Source of the DNA: Symbiodinium natans
Taxonomy: Eukaryota; Sar; Dinophyceae; Suessiales; Symbiodiniaceae
Direction of reading: 5' to 3'
Length of the DNA stretch: 55,000 bases
NCBI GenBank assembly: GCA_905221605.1
Contig: CAJNDS010000409.1
Coordinates: 1 to 55,000, forward strand
Shown here: positions 7,266 to 15,969 of the stretch, piece by piece
Layout: the number at the start of each line of letters is the position of its first letter
Position numbering within the stretch: the stretch's first letter is position 1
Position numbers and translations under genes: made by a program
The notes under the pieces: generated by a model
What the model was told of the DNA's origin: nothing
Database searches by the model: none
What the model saw: only the letters and a program-made list of their open reading frames with translations

Positions 7266-9967
7266 AGTACTGAATATGACAATAGGACGACTGTGCTTGA
7301 TGTGCTCAGGCGCCTCATGCTTGGCCGGGCCAGGACACAGACGCGCGACTCAAGCATGTGAGCAGGCAGACCCAACTTAACGGCAATCTGAAAGATGCGG
7401 ATCAGAACCTCCAGAGCACAGTCCGGCAAAAGTTTGAGCTCAGACGGGGACCATCCACAGATTCCTGTGGCCTTCATTTTGGGCATTCGCCGGATAGCTT
7501 GTCGCCACAACCGTATGTCACACATGTCAACATCAATGCGTGGCAATGGCCCTGAAAGGTCTTGCGTGTTTGCCTGGAAGAGCTCCCAACCTGCAAGTTG
7601 CTGTGATTCCTCAGTACGGTCACGGCCCCAGAGCGGCCCCCAGTAGTCACTGAAGGCCTTGGCAAGCTCGGGAGCTGTGCATGCCACCTGGTCCTGTGAC
7701 ACCCAAATGGACTCCCCAAGTGATGGGCCACGGACACAAATGTGGTCACCCTCGTTGGTGGCCTGCGGGATGGTGGCCTGATTGACAGTGAACGGGGCGC
7801 TCGGGTGCAGAGACACCCCTGCAGGGAGGGCATATGTACACATGCTTGCATCCTCAGCATGGACCAGAAGGGCCTGGCATTCCAGTCGATGGGGCACGCT
7901 GGTGAAAGGGGGATGCGGCGCTGGGCGCACAGCCGCAAACCCTTCCGCCGACGCATGGTAGCGCCGATCCAAGGCCATTCTGATTTTGAACTTGTCCGCG
8001 CGGCACTTTGCCTCCTGCTTAGCCAAGGCTTGGCAATCAAACTTGGTATAACTGATGCAGTCACAAAGCCAGTCAGCGTCGGGCAGGTCGAGTGGCACCT
8101 GATGGAAATGGGCAACGCGCAAGAGCCAAGCGGGGAAAGGCATAGAGTATCCTGCTGCATTCCGTATACGCCGCCACTGGTCACAGGCGCAGCGGTTCCT
8201 ATGGTTGTTGCCTGGGCGGTGTTGGATTGCATGAATGGTGCGGGCAAGCTCCTCCAGCCGCCGAACCTGCCGCACCCGCATCCGGCACAGAACCGAAGTG
8301 GCCTCAACATCCGTGGTGAAATCGCCACGCCTTGCCGCCTTCACCAGCTGTGGGACAGGGCGTTGACACAGGCTTCTAGGGCGGCACCGTCCGCGTTGCG
8401 CTTTCCGGAGACCACACTGACCCGAGTCCGTCGGGGAGTCCAACAAGCCGCGGTGGACCGCCTCCTCCACAGCGGAGGCCCACGACTGCAAGCACGTCCC
8501 CACATCAGTGGAGGTTTGACACCTTTGGAGTTGCGCGTGCACCTGAGGGAGCAGGGCCTCGCAATGGTGCTTGAACAGATGCGGCGGCGGAGGGGAATCC
8601 GCCCATGTCTTCGGCATTGTCCAAGTCTGAACCGTTGGGAGGGCATGGGGAACCTTCAAAGTGACAACCAAGGGATCATGCGAATCAAAAAGGTGTCGTC
8701 CCGCGAGTACTTGCGCCCCAATCCAGAAGGGCACCAGCACCGGGTGAAGGAGCAAAGTGTCATGACGGGTGGACCCCCTGCACGTGGGAGGTAGGGACTG
8801 GCCCGTCCTATCTTCATGGAGTTGGAAGGCTTCATGATACCCACGGCTCGCAAAAGCCTGCCCGGCCGGGAGGGACATTGGTCGGCAATTGAAGTCTCCA
8901 GCAATAATACACGGAATTCGGCAGGAGCAGGCTCTGTCAAAGGCAGCCTGAAGGAGGGAGTTGTTGTAAGTCATGGCACCTGTGTGGTTTGCAGGCAGAC
9001 CATATAGTGTCAGTAGACGAACCTCCACAGGGCCAAATCTCACGAACGCCTCGGCCAGGCGGCCACAGCTAGCATGCTCACCCTGTAACGGCTGTATGGA
9101 CGGGCGACTGGGGAGATGCGTGAACATCGCCACGCCCGCTGCCATTCCACGTAAAGTATCCGCGTGGCCTTCACGTTGATGTGATGGGACTGCAGCTCCC
9201 CAGTGGGACGTCAGCCCATACTGCCGGAGCTTATGGCCCACGATATGTTGAACCCGTGCAACCGCAGAAGTTTCAGACACACACAAGATATCACCCTGTA
9301 GGCTCAAGAGATCCTGCTCTTTGTGGAGAACAGACGTCGGGTTGCACACCACGATACGACACACATCCCCACCCTGCACGGTTTTAACCTGACGCCTATT
9401 AGCCTTTGGTGCCGTGACACGCTGCTGTGGGTTCAGCTGGAAGTACCTGTGAAGTGTAACTGGCGCCGGTCCTGGATGTGAGGCTTCACCAACCCTACAG
9501 GCACGCCACCAATCATGCTGCGTCGTCCGTCTTGGCAGGCTCGTGTCTGTGTGGGACGAGAGGACAAGCATGCCGGAACAGCGGCAGCATCGTTGAGGGG
9601 CGGTACCATGTCGGGACCCCCAACTCCACCTGCACGGAGCTGAGGCACCAGAGCTTGGCAAGGCCTCGAGTACAGCAACTTGGGATATCGGCACAAAGAG
9701 TCCTAGGCCTAGCGTCGTTGCAACAACTAAGCTCTTTTTGGGGAAAGATTCAAGACGGTAGATGGTAGCAGAGCCCCTCCGGGGCCAGAGCAACGTGGTT
9801 AGATGACGGAAGGGCCAAAAACCTCCGAGAACAGCATATGGCTGCGGAGGTGGCAGTCTTTTGGCAAAAAGGCAACGAGGCCGCTCAGTCAAGACGGTCA
9901 TTCTCCCAGTGACAAAGCGGGAGGCACAACCACTAACCCGACCAGCAGCTAAAACCCAAAAAAGCAC
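7235..9967 (-). CDS. LINE ORF2, first part: endonuclease and start of RT
   Basis: This 910-codon frame begins at a GTG; the first ATG is at about 9901. Residues 157-167 are CRVGEASHPGP, a signature I associate with dinoflagellate retroelements. An AP-endonuclease-like domain follows: CNPTS (Asn 209), CVSET (Glu 232), IIAGDFNCRP (355-363) and FDSHDPLVV (428-436), the metal and catalytic residues that nick target DNA. The RT N-terminal block GICGWSPSELKLLP (about 835-848) comes near the end. The frame is lost at about 7308-7330: the conserved RPIVIFSTLYRLWG block is read in the neighbouring frame, that of the next ORF. A small indel is the simplest cause. Confidence 0.85.
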   Translation of the reverse strand: MLFWVLAAGRVSGCASRFVTGRMTVLTERPRCLFAKRLPPPQPYAVLGGFWPFRHLTTLLWPRRGSATIYRLESFPKKSLVVATTLGLGLFVPISQVAVLEALPSSGASAPCRWSWGSRHGTAPQRCCRCSGMLVLSSHTDTSLPRRTTQHDWWRACRVGEASHPGPAPVTLHRYFQLNPQQRVTAPKANRRQVKTVQGGDVCRIVVCNPTSVLHKEQDLLSLQGDILCVSETSAVARVQHIVGHKLRQYGLTSHWGAAVPSHQREGHADTLRGMAAGVAMFTHLPSRPSIQPLQGEHASCGRLAEAFVRFGPVEVRLLTLYGLPANHTGAMTYNNSLLQAAFDRACSCRIPCIIAGDFNCRPMSLPAGQAFASRGYHEAFQLHEDRTGQSLPPTCRGSTRHDTLLLHPVLVPFWIGAQVLAGRHLFDSHDPLVVTLKVPHALPTVQTWTMPKTWADSPPPPHLFKHHCEALLPQVHAQLQRCQTSTDVGTCLQSWASAVEEAVHRGLLDSPTDSGQCGLRKAQRGRCRPRSLCQRPVPQLVKAARRGDFTTDVEATSVLCRMRVRQVRRLEELARTIHAIQHRPGNNHRNRCACDQWRRIRNAAGYSMPFPAWLLRVAHFHQVPLDLPDADWLCDCISYTKFDCQALAKQEAKCRADKFKIRMALDRRYHASAEGFAAVRPAPHPPFTSVPHRLECQALLVHAEDASMCTYALPAGVSLHPSAPFTVNQATIPQATNEGDHICVRGPSLGESIWVSQDQVACTAPELAKAFSDYWGPLWGRDRTEESQQLAGWELFQANTQDLSGPLPRIDVDMCDIRLWRQAIRRMPKMKATGICGWSPSELKLLPDCALEVLIRIFQIAVKLGLPAHMLESRVCVLARPSMRRLSTSSTVVLLSYSVLCIVFGVQFL

Positions 9968-10006
9968 TGCGTGGCAGTGCTGGCGGGGAAAGACCCCCGG
10001 AAACCG

Positions 10007-11236
10007 TCACAGTTCCGAGTCTTCACGGCGGGGTCGTTTCTCAGCGGCCTGGGCGAGGATCAACTGTTTTAGCTCAGCCATGCCCTGCGCCACCTGTTGC
10101 TCCTGCTGGGCTTGGGCGCAACGCAAGGAGTCGATGCTAGAGCTGAGCTGTTGACCCAGTTGATTGCTTAGGAGCTGCATGTCTGCGCGGACGCGCCCCA
10201 AATCGTCCGCATGGTTCTTGAGGTCCGACTTCCTGTCCACTGACTCCTTCTCGACTGCTCCCTGCAGCTGCGCAATACTTGTTTCCAGGGCATGCAGTCG
10301 TCTGTCTTGTTCAGTGAGGCGTGCAGCTGCCTGCCCGTCAAGGCCTTTTGCAGGTTGCGGAGGAAGGCGTGGCGGCGCCGTCGGCCCCGCTGCCTTTGTT
10401 GCGAGGTACTGACCCCACGGGTCTTGGGAGGACCACGGGTCCTGTGTGTCAGCAGCAGCAGCGGACGCTGACGATGGCACTGGCGCACGAGGGGGTTCCT
10501 CAGCCTGGATGACCCGACGCGTGGATTGACGTGGCTGCACGTAAGACACAAGCACAGGCGTGCCGTTGAAGGCCGGCTGAAGGGAGGGAGGTTCCTGATT
10601 TGTGCCCAGGAGGTAGTACGCTGGTCCTAACATTTTCAGAACCTTGACCTTCCATGGAAGCTTGCTCGCCCATGTAAGGACATCGCGCTCAGAGGCTGTA
10701 GCTGGCAAGGGGCCAACCTTGTACAAGCTAGAGACTGGGATGTTTTCTGGAATTGGGTCCGATGGGCGGAGTTGCTGAAAGACAGCAGCAAAGGCGTCGG
10801 CCGGGACACGTATTCCGAACCTGCGTCGGCCCCGAACAAGGCCATGTTGAGATGGGACAACGAGGGCCTGTCGTTCAACCTCAGCCTTAGAGCCTGCGAG
10901 CCAAACAACCGACCACCCGGGCAAGGGTCTTGAATCCCCCCACGCTTTGGGCACAACGTACACCATACAGAAAGCCGCTTTGCTGGAGGACAGTGCGCAG
11001 GATGGAGTCAGGCACCTTGGCATAGAACTGCAAAGAGTCAGCTTGGCTTGGCGCAACCGGTTTTCCATCTGCCCGGTATGTGCGGCCCCACGGGTTGACG
11101 AAGGGCTTTTCAACGCCTTGGGCCTGCAGTTGTTGCTGGGCTGTGCGAACCGGGCTTTCAATGAAGTGGGACCACTGGACCTCTGCAGGGAGATCATCCC
11201 TATACACCGTGAAAGCGCAACACACCATGCCTTCAA
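10007..11236 (-). CDS. LINE ORF1, third part (coiled coil)
   Basis: The authentic coding part starts at about 10970, where frame is gained from the preceding piece (block VVPKAWGDSRPLPGW); residues before that are probably off-frame. It ends in a roughly 95-residue stretch rich in Gln, Glu, Leu and Arg with heptad-like spacing (from EQDRRLHALETS to QQVAQGMAELKQ) and a basic tail KRPRRED. Coiled coils are common in LINE ORF1 RNA-binding proteins. The frame stops at TGA (10007-10009) and is in the same frame as ORF2, with no other stop between. Confidence 0.7.
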   Translation of the reverse strand: MKAWCVALSRCIGMISLQRSSGPTSLKARFAQPSNNCRPKALKSPSSTRGAAHTGQMENRLRQAKLTLCSSMPRCLTPSCALSSSKAAFCMVYVVPKAWGDSRPLPGWSVVWLAGSKAEVERQALVVPSQHGLVRGRRRFGIRVPADAFAAVFQQLRPSDPIPENIPVSSLYKVGPLPATASERDVLTWASKLPWKVKVLKMLGPAYYLLGTNQEPPSLQPAFNGTPVLVSYVQPRQSTRRVIQAEEPPRAPVPSSASAAAADTQDPWSSQDPWGQYLATKAAGPTAPPRLPPQPAKGLDGQAAARLTEQDRRLHALETSIAQLQGAVEKESVDRKSDLKNHADDLGRVRADMQLLSNQLGQQLSSSIDSLRCAQAQQEQQVAQGMAELKQLILAQAAEKRPRREDSEL

Positions 11237-12548
11237 CTGTCACTGCAGCCTGCGTCTGGTACTTTGGTTGCACATCCGTGGCCCCTACGTTGTGGAAGCA
11301 CCCGGCGAGGAGGTGTGGACGCCCGGTCTCCACATCCTCGGCCGAGATACTAATGGTTCCCCCGCAGGTCGAAGGCTCTGGGCAATCGTACCCCAACACC
11401 GCCACACACAGAGCATCCGACTCCATTGTCCTTAGCAAGGCAAGGTCTTCAGGGGTTGTTGCGGCGGCGTCCTGCAGGATAACACCTGTTGCACCTGGAC
11501 AAAGGTTTTGCAAGATGGGCACCGGCTGCTCGTCCATGCCACACCATATCCCTGGGCATAAGCGGAATTGCGCGGCCACTGGCACGGTCTGTGCCGGAAG
11601 GCGTTGTTTTCGCAAGGCTTTTTGGATTCGGGCAGCTGCTTTGGCAACTCGGCTGTCCCCACTAGGCCACTCAACCCCTGCGGCCTTAGCGTTCTTAGCA
11701 AGGTCCTCCCATCGCTGGGCCGGGTCAGTAGGCTTAACCAGAGCCAGGCATTTGGAGGCCCCGAGCTTGTCTAACAGGCGGTCTGTGACAACCGTAGTTT
11801 CATGCAGGCTCACTCCTCTGTCCAACAACAGTGAGGCAATCCTCGTCTTAGCCAACTGGACCCCGTCATCCTTAGCGCCGCCACCTCGATGCTCAACATG
11901 GACACAAAGCAAAATGCGGCTGGATCCCTTACGGCGGAACAGGGGCTGCGCTCCGTTTGTCTGCAGGTTGCGTTCGACAGGGAGCGGGAACGGGCCCGAT
12001 GTAACCCTGGCCTTCGGCCAACAACCAGCGAACAGGCTGGCAGACCGCCAGCAGTTGAGGATGGTTTCCACAGTCATTGCAGCGGGCAAGGATGTGAACG
12101 CCACAGTCTCGGCCTGGCACTGAAGCTCAACCTCAACCTTAGGGCACCCTGGCGGCTGTGTTTTGGCGAGTTGGTACAGTTGCCCCAAGAAACTTTGCTT
12201 ACGCAGCAGCCCTTGCATGGTCTCTGGAGATATCACAAAGCCTGCAAGCTTTGGTTGGAGGGAAACTTGTAGCCTATCAACCGCTCGTGGAGGGAAGGCG
12301 CCGAAGGTGACCGACCAGCCCATGGCCTCAATCAGCGCAATGGGCAGGTGCATGCACCAATGCGCAGCAAAAGCGGATGGCACTTGGAAGCAGAAACCCT
12401 GACCCTGTCGCCTGACCCTCGTGGCTGAGACACTGCTTGGTGCATACTGGGGCGGCTGCATGGGCACTTGATCGATGGAAGTAATAATGGTCCAGGCTGG
12501 CAGCTTTTCAAGTTCTGGGACCGGGCGCCCCATAACGTCAAGGCACAC
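10887..12548 (-). CDS. LINE ORF1, middle part
   Basis: The 553-codon frame opens at a GTG but is open upstream to about 12630, so it continues ORF1 after a shift. No known domain is recognised; a Cys/His pattern is absent. The composition is Ala, Gln and Leu rich, with KAAARIQKALRKQ as a basic helical stretch. It loses frame near 10950-10972, where the next frame takes over. Function is inferred only from position: an element-encoded RNA-binding or particle protein. Confidence 0.65.
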   Translation of the reverse strand: MCLDVMGRPVPELEKLPAWTIITSIDQVPMQPPQYAPSSVSATRVRRQGQGFCFQVPSAFAAHWCMHLPIALIEAMGWSVTFGAFPPRAVDRLQVSLQPKLAGFVISPETMQGLLRKQSFLGQLYQLAKTQPPGCPKVEVELQCQAETVAFTSLPAAMTVETILNCWRSASLFAGCWPKARVTSGPFPLPVERNLQTNGAQPLFRRKGSSRILLCVHVEHRGGGAKDDGVQLAKTRIASLLLDRGVSLHETTVVTDRLLDKLGASKCLALVKPTDPAQRWEDLAKNAKAAGVEWPSGDSRVAKAAARIQKALRKQRLPAQTVPVAAQFRLCPGIWCGMDEQPVPILQNLCPGATGVILQDAAATTPEDLALLRTMESDALCVAVLGYDCPEPSTCGGTISISAEDVETGRPHLLAGCFHNVGATDVQPKYQTQAAVTVEGMVCCAFTVYRDDLPAEVQWSHFIESPVRTAQQQLQAQGVEKPFVNPWGRTYRADGKPVAPSQADSLQFYAKVPDSILRTVLQQSGFLYGVRCAQSVGGFKTLARVVGCLARRL

Positions 12549-14502
12549 TGCGTCGCCTGAACCCCTTCCAATGACTTTCAGGAAAAGGGACTTGAGCTGT
12601 GCCAGAAAATCGTGCGCATGTCTTTTTCAAGCAACAAACGCCAGAAGGTGTGAGCGCAACCAAGACAGGTGCACCCGGCTGCGGTCGAACATCCCAGGGC
12701 ACATGGAGAGGCGTGTGTAGTGTAAGTTTAAGTGTTTCTGACGGTTCATCCGCAGGTGTCTGCGTCGCACTGCAGGAGTGTGCACAGCGGTTTGGGCTAG
12801 ACCCAAAAGAGGTTCGGGAGGTGGCCCCCAGCAGCATGCCTGCAGCCTGTGTCGCACTGGGGGGGTGAGCACACGGGTTAGGGCTATACCCTAAAGGGGT
12901 TTGGGAGGTGGCCCCCAGTGCGTTGAAAGCAAGGGCAAAGTCCAGCCCCGGCGAGATGTGGAGCTTCAGTGGAGTGCCTGCGGCCTGTGTCGCACTGCAG
13001 GGGTGTGCACACGGGTTAGGGCTAGACCCGAAAGGGTTTGGGGAGGGGGCCTGCAGCACGTTGAACGCAAGGGCAGAAACCTTCGCACTGGGGGGGTTGG
13101 CACACGGGTTAGGGCTATACCCGAAAAGGGTTGGGGATGTGGCCCCCAGTGCGTTGAAAGCAAGGGTGGGGTTCATCCCCTTCAGTCGTGGAGTGCTTAC
13201 GGACTGTGTTGCGCTGGGGGGGTGCGCACAAGGTTTGGGGCTAAACCCGAAAGGGGTCAGGGAAGTGGCCCCCAGCGCACTGAGAGCAAAGAAAGGGCCC
13301 AGCCCCAGCAAGAGTCGTGGAGTCTCTGTCGCACTGGGGGGGTGTGCACACAGGTTTGGGCTATACCCGAAATGGGTTAGGGAGATTGCCCCCAGCGCGT
13401 GCACAGCAAAGGCACGGTCCAGCCGCAGCGACAGGTGAACCTTCGGTGTTGGAGCGCCTGCGGTCTGTGTCGCACTGGGGGGGTGTGCACACGGGTTAAG
13501 GCTAAACCCAAAAGGGGTTCGGGAGGTGGCCCCCAGCGCGCTGAAAGCAAGGATAGGGCCCAGCCCCAAAATGAGCGGTGGAGTGCCTGTGCCCTCTGTA
13601 GCACTGGGGGGGTGTGCACACGGGTTGGGACTACACCCTAAAGGGGTTCGGGATATGGCCCCCAGCGCGTTGAAAGCAAGGGTGAGTCCTGTAGTAGCTG
13701 CAACGGTCAAACTAGGGGAGTGTCCGCAAATGGTGGTCTCCTGCGCGTTGAAAGCAAGGGTCATTTGTGGAGTGCCTGCCGCCTGTGACATAGGTACATG
13801 GTGGGTCCGGAAACTCTCAACAGCCCTCCTACACCCAGCATCAAACAGAGCGTTGAAGAAAGGGGAGACTGGCAAGACTACTGCAAACTTGGCCCTGAGT
13901 CGCTTGTCAATACAACAATGCACAGCTACAGCGGGGTTAATGGCATCATGAGGCTCAAACTGCGTGTCTGTAGGGTCATGATCCAGCGACCAGCTCACCT
14001 CCCAAGGCACCCGCACGAGTGCCATGCGCATGGCTGCCTGGCTCCAGCCGCTAAAGCCGCCGCAAAACACTTCAGCCCTACGAACCACCTCATGCTTTTC
14101 AATGTCCAGTTGCCCCATGAGGAACGCCGGTCCCATCGTGGCGTCCAAGATGACCACGTCACCCTGACAGCATGCCACCGTCCACGCAGCTCGTACCCTA
14201 CGAGTGTGGCTTGCCAGGGTGTAGAAATCCGAAGCTCTCAGACGTAACACAGCCTTCCCTCCCGCGGTGGAGGGGCAAACGCTGATATCCCCATTGGCCG
14301 CCCAAATGTGTGCCTGTTGCAGCACCTGCGCTCTCACCAGGAAGTCCTTGCCTGCCGGCACAAAATCGCCGTCCAAACGAAGATCAAAGCATGCTAGCTG
14401 GCCTTCCCGAAGATCCTGGCAATGTGCCGCAAAACCAAAGAGATCCCTCAATGACTCCCAGGCTGGATGCGTCGCTCTTTCATGTGTCCCCTGGTTCGAC
14501 AT
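12538..14502 (-). CDS. LINE ORF1, N-terminal part with tandem repeats
   Basis: The frame begins at TTG, but the first ATG is at 14502, giving MSNQGTHERATHP and about 654 codons. The N-terminal third holds AEVFCGGFSGWSQAAM followed by WSLDHDP, which resembles motifs I and II of C5-cytosine methyltransferases; the catalytic PC loop is not found. From about residue 270 to 600 lie about eight repeats with the core SPNPCAHPPSAT, spaced about 29-47 residues apart. The frame is lost near an A5 run at about 12623-12627, after which a frame reading HDFLAQLKSLFLKVIGRG continues into the middle piece. Confidence 0.7.
   Translation of the reverse strand: MSNQGTHERATHPAWESLRDLFGFAAHCQDLREGQLACFDLRLDGDFVPAGKDFLVRAQVLQQAHIWAANGDISVCPSTAGGKAVLRLRASDFYTLASHTRRVRAAWTVACCQGDVVILDATMGPAFLMGQLDIEKHEVVRRAEVFCGGFSGWSQAAMRMALVRVPWEVSWSLDHDPTDTQFEPHDAINPAVAVHCCIDKRLRAKFAVVLPVSPFFNALFDAGCRRAVESFRTHHVPMSQAAGTPQMTLAFNAQETTICGHSPSLTVAATTGLTLAFNALGAISRTPLGCSPNPCAHPPSATEGTGTPPLILGLGPILAFSALGATSRTPFGFSLNPCAHPPSATQTAGAPTPKVHLSLRLDRAFAVHALGAISLTHFGYSPNLCAHPPSATETPRLLLGLGPFFALSALGATSLTPFGFSPKPCAHPPSATQSVSTPRLKGMNPTLAFNALGATSPTLFGYSPNPCANPPSAKVSALAFNVLQAPSPNPFGSSPNPCAHPCSATQAAGTPLKLHISPGLDFALAFNALGATSQTPLGYSPNPCAHPPSATQAAGMLLGATSRTSFGSSPNRCAHSCSATQTPADEPSETLKLTLHTPLHVPWDVRPQPGAPVLVALTPSGVCCLKKTCARFSGTAQVPFPESHWKGFRRRSVP
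12760..13760. repeat. minisatellite inside LINE ORF1
   Basis: Eight or so units, spaced 86-140 bp, share CGCACTGGGGGGGTGTGCAC followed by ACGGGTTAGGGCTA and a GGCCCCCAGCGCGTTGAAAG block. Length changes are mostly multiples of three, so the reading frame on the minus strand is kept. The core GGGTTAGGGCTA resembles telomere repeat. Confidence 0.85.
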
Positions 14503-14572
14503 GGCAGGGCCCAATTTGCAGGCACGAGGCTACCCAACGACCTCGGCTCTAGTCGCCCTGGGCCGAGAGGCT

Positions 14573-14845
14573 CCTAAACCCTAAACCCTAAACCCTAAAC
14601 CCTAAACCCTAAACCCTAAAGCCCACAAATCCCCAAGCGGTCAACCAGAGGCGGTCTTCTGCCCTGACGCTGAGGGTGAAGCTGAGGCGCGTTGGGGCGG
14701 TTGAATTGAATCATTTGGGGGTATAGCTAGACCCTAAACCCTAAACCCTAAACCCTAAACCCTAAACCCTAAACCCTAAACCCTAAACCCTAAACCCTAA
14801 ACCCTAAACCCTAAACCCTAAACCCTAAACCCTAAACCCTAAACC
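14573..14845 (-). repeat. CCCTAAA arrays at the LINE 5' boundary
   Basis: CCCTAAA units start directly at the LINE edge (14573-14620) and resume at 14731-14845. The spacer between holds one exon candidate. Confidence 0.95.
14651..14675 (+). CDS. possible microexon AVFCPDAE
   Basis: CCAGAG precedes GCG GTC TTC TGC CCT GAC GCT GAG G, followed by the donor GTGAAG. The frame has strong GC3 bias. Its phase does not match the next exon (14921) unless a nonstandard donor is used, so its place in the oxygenase gene is unproven. Confidence 0.3.
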
Positions 14846-14920
14846 CTAGACCCCAAGCGAACCACTCATGCCCTGAAAAAGTTCAGTATGTACCCTCAAA
14901 TGCTTGAACCCTTCTTGCAG

Positions 14921-14959
14921 GAACCCCAACAGGGTGCCTCCAATCGTGGGACAGCACCT
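14921..14959 (+). CDS. carotenoid oxygenase, exon a
   Basis: The acceptor CCCTTCTTGCAG is followed by G, then AAC CCC AAC AGG..., reading NPNRVPPIVGQH, and CT is left over before the donor GTGATC. The two left-over bases fit the single base that starts the next exon. In carotenoid oxygenases this position lies before the conserved EDDGY block. The phase match supports the link; the sequence alone would not identify it. Confidence 0.5.
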
Positions 14960-14999
14960 GTGATCTTGAGGGCTTCACGGTTTTGGGTGTAATTAGGGG

Positions 15000-15290
15000 T
15001 AAGAACTAACACCCCCAAACCCTAAACCCCAAGCACTAAACCCCAAACCCTAAACCCTAATCCCTAAACCCCAAACCCTAAACCCTAAACCCTAAACCCT
15101 AAACCCCAAACCCAAAGCCAGTGGCTCGGGTCAAGAGGATGACGGCTACCTGGTTGGGATCCTCCTGGATGGGCGCGAGCTGAGCCCGGGTTCCTGGATC
15201 TGCCGGTAGGGTTTAGGGTTTGGGGTTTAGGTTTTAGGGTTTAGGGTTTAGGGTTTCGGGTTTAGGGTTTAGGGTTTCAGGTCTAGGATC
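15000..15290. repeat. CCCTAAA array then TTTAGGG array around exon b
   Basis: CCCTAAA-like units lie at 15010-15117 and TTTAGGG units at 15208-15280. The exon sits between arrays of opposite orientation. Confidence 0.9.
15122..15189 (+). CDS. carotenoid oxygenase, exon b (EDDGY block)
   Basis: The acceptor AAAGCCAG is followed by T and then GSGQEDDGYLVGILLDGREL; the donor is GTTCCT, leaving one base. EDDGYL is a hallmark near the C-terminus of the RPE65/CCD family, iron enzymes that cleave carotenoid or apocarotenoid double bases with O2. A CCCTAAA array precedes and a TTTAGGG array follows within a few bases. Upstream exons, with the first three iron-binding histidines, must lie further left, perhaps outside the window. 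Confidence 0.65.
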
Positions 15291-15507
15291 TTTGGATATC
15301 TTAACTCCAAAAAGAGGCTAGGGGGTCCATGGTGATCTTCTGCCGGCCCTGCTGCAGATGACTCGTTTGATGTTGGCCCTTGGCTATAGTTTGGTGACTT
15401 TGGCGGTGACATTGTGTTGAATTCCTAGCACTTCGGAAGTCTTTCCCCCCTTACGGCAACGGTCTTCAATAAGAATTGTATTCGCGGAGCACCAAAATTG
15501 ACCCTAA

Positions 15508-15626
15508 ACTACTATTCGCTTAAGAACCCCCCCCCCCCCCCCCCAACAAAAAAGAAATAGTAATCCCTATATTGCCCTTAGAAGGAAGATTATTGTTCTT
15601 TTGGGGGCTCTTAAGCAATTGGCAGT
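15508..15626. mobile_element. hairpin element family B, copy 1
   Basis: The left end is ACTATTCGCTTAAGAACCCC and the right end GGGGGCTCTTAAGCAATT, an inverted pair. A poly(C) run sits just inside the left end. Related copies are at 39966-40072 and 46208-46387. Non-coding. Confidence 0.65.
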
Positions 15627-15969
15627 AAACCCTAAACCCTAAGCACTAAACCCTATGCCCTCAACCCTAGCTCATTGTAGTAAGTGTTGCCAAAAAAGGG
15701 GGAGCGGCCTTGCACCCTAACCCCTAAACCCTTAACCCCAGGTCTTGAAAGGGACTGTTGTGGCGTGTGGGGAGCGGAGAATATACAGATATATTTATAG
15801 GACAATGTTGCATTAGAATATGCGGATAAAAATCTAGTACAATATGTCGTCATACGTTTAGTTTGTTATAAATATCTTTATCTTACATATTATAACTATA
15901 GCATATTAGCACATACCTTAGCAGTTCAAAACACCTTCGAACATGGGATAACACACTAAAACACACTGT

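Larger units (their letters stand above)
4168..14572 (-). mobile_element. LINE-type (non-LTR) retrotransposon
   Basis: A 10.4-kb unit reads right to left and is bounded on both sides by telomere-repeat arrays. It has no long terminal repeats. ORF1 (three pieces) is followed by ORF2 with apurinic-type endonuclease, reverse transcriptase, a CCHC knuckle and RNase H, the order expected of an endonuclease-encoding LINE. No poly(A) tail is visible at the 3' end; the element runs straight into TTTAGGG repeats. Frameshifts suggest a defective copy, although the frames are otherwise long and open, so it is recent. Clean non-telomeric edges and its position suggest insertion into a telomere-like intron array. 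Confidence 0.85.

Noticed and set aside
7742-8794. 350-codon + strand ORF
   Set aside because: Shadow of LINE ORF2 on the opposite strand; the minus frame has endonuclease motifs and the + frame none.
11080-12123. 347-codon + strand ORF
   Set aside because: Shadow of LINE ORF1 on the other strand.
12901-13641. + strand frames with Gly-Val-Cys-Thr repeats
   Set aside because: Antisense translation of the ORF1 minisatellite.
4168-14572. LTR retrotransposon
   Set aside because: No flanking direct long repeats, no protease or integrase; domain order endonuclease-RT-RNase H is that of a LINE.
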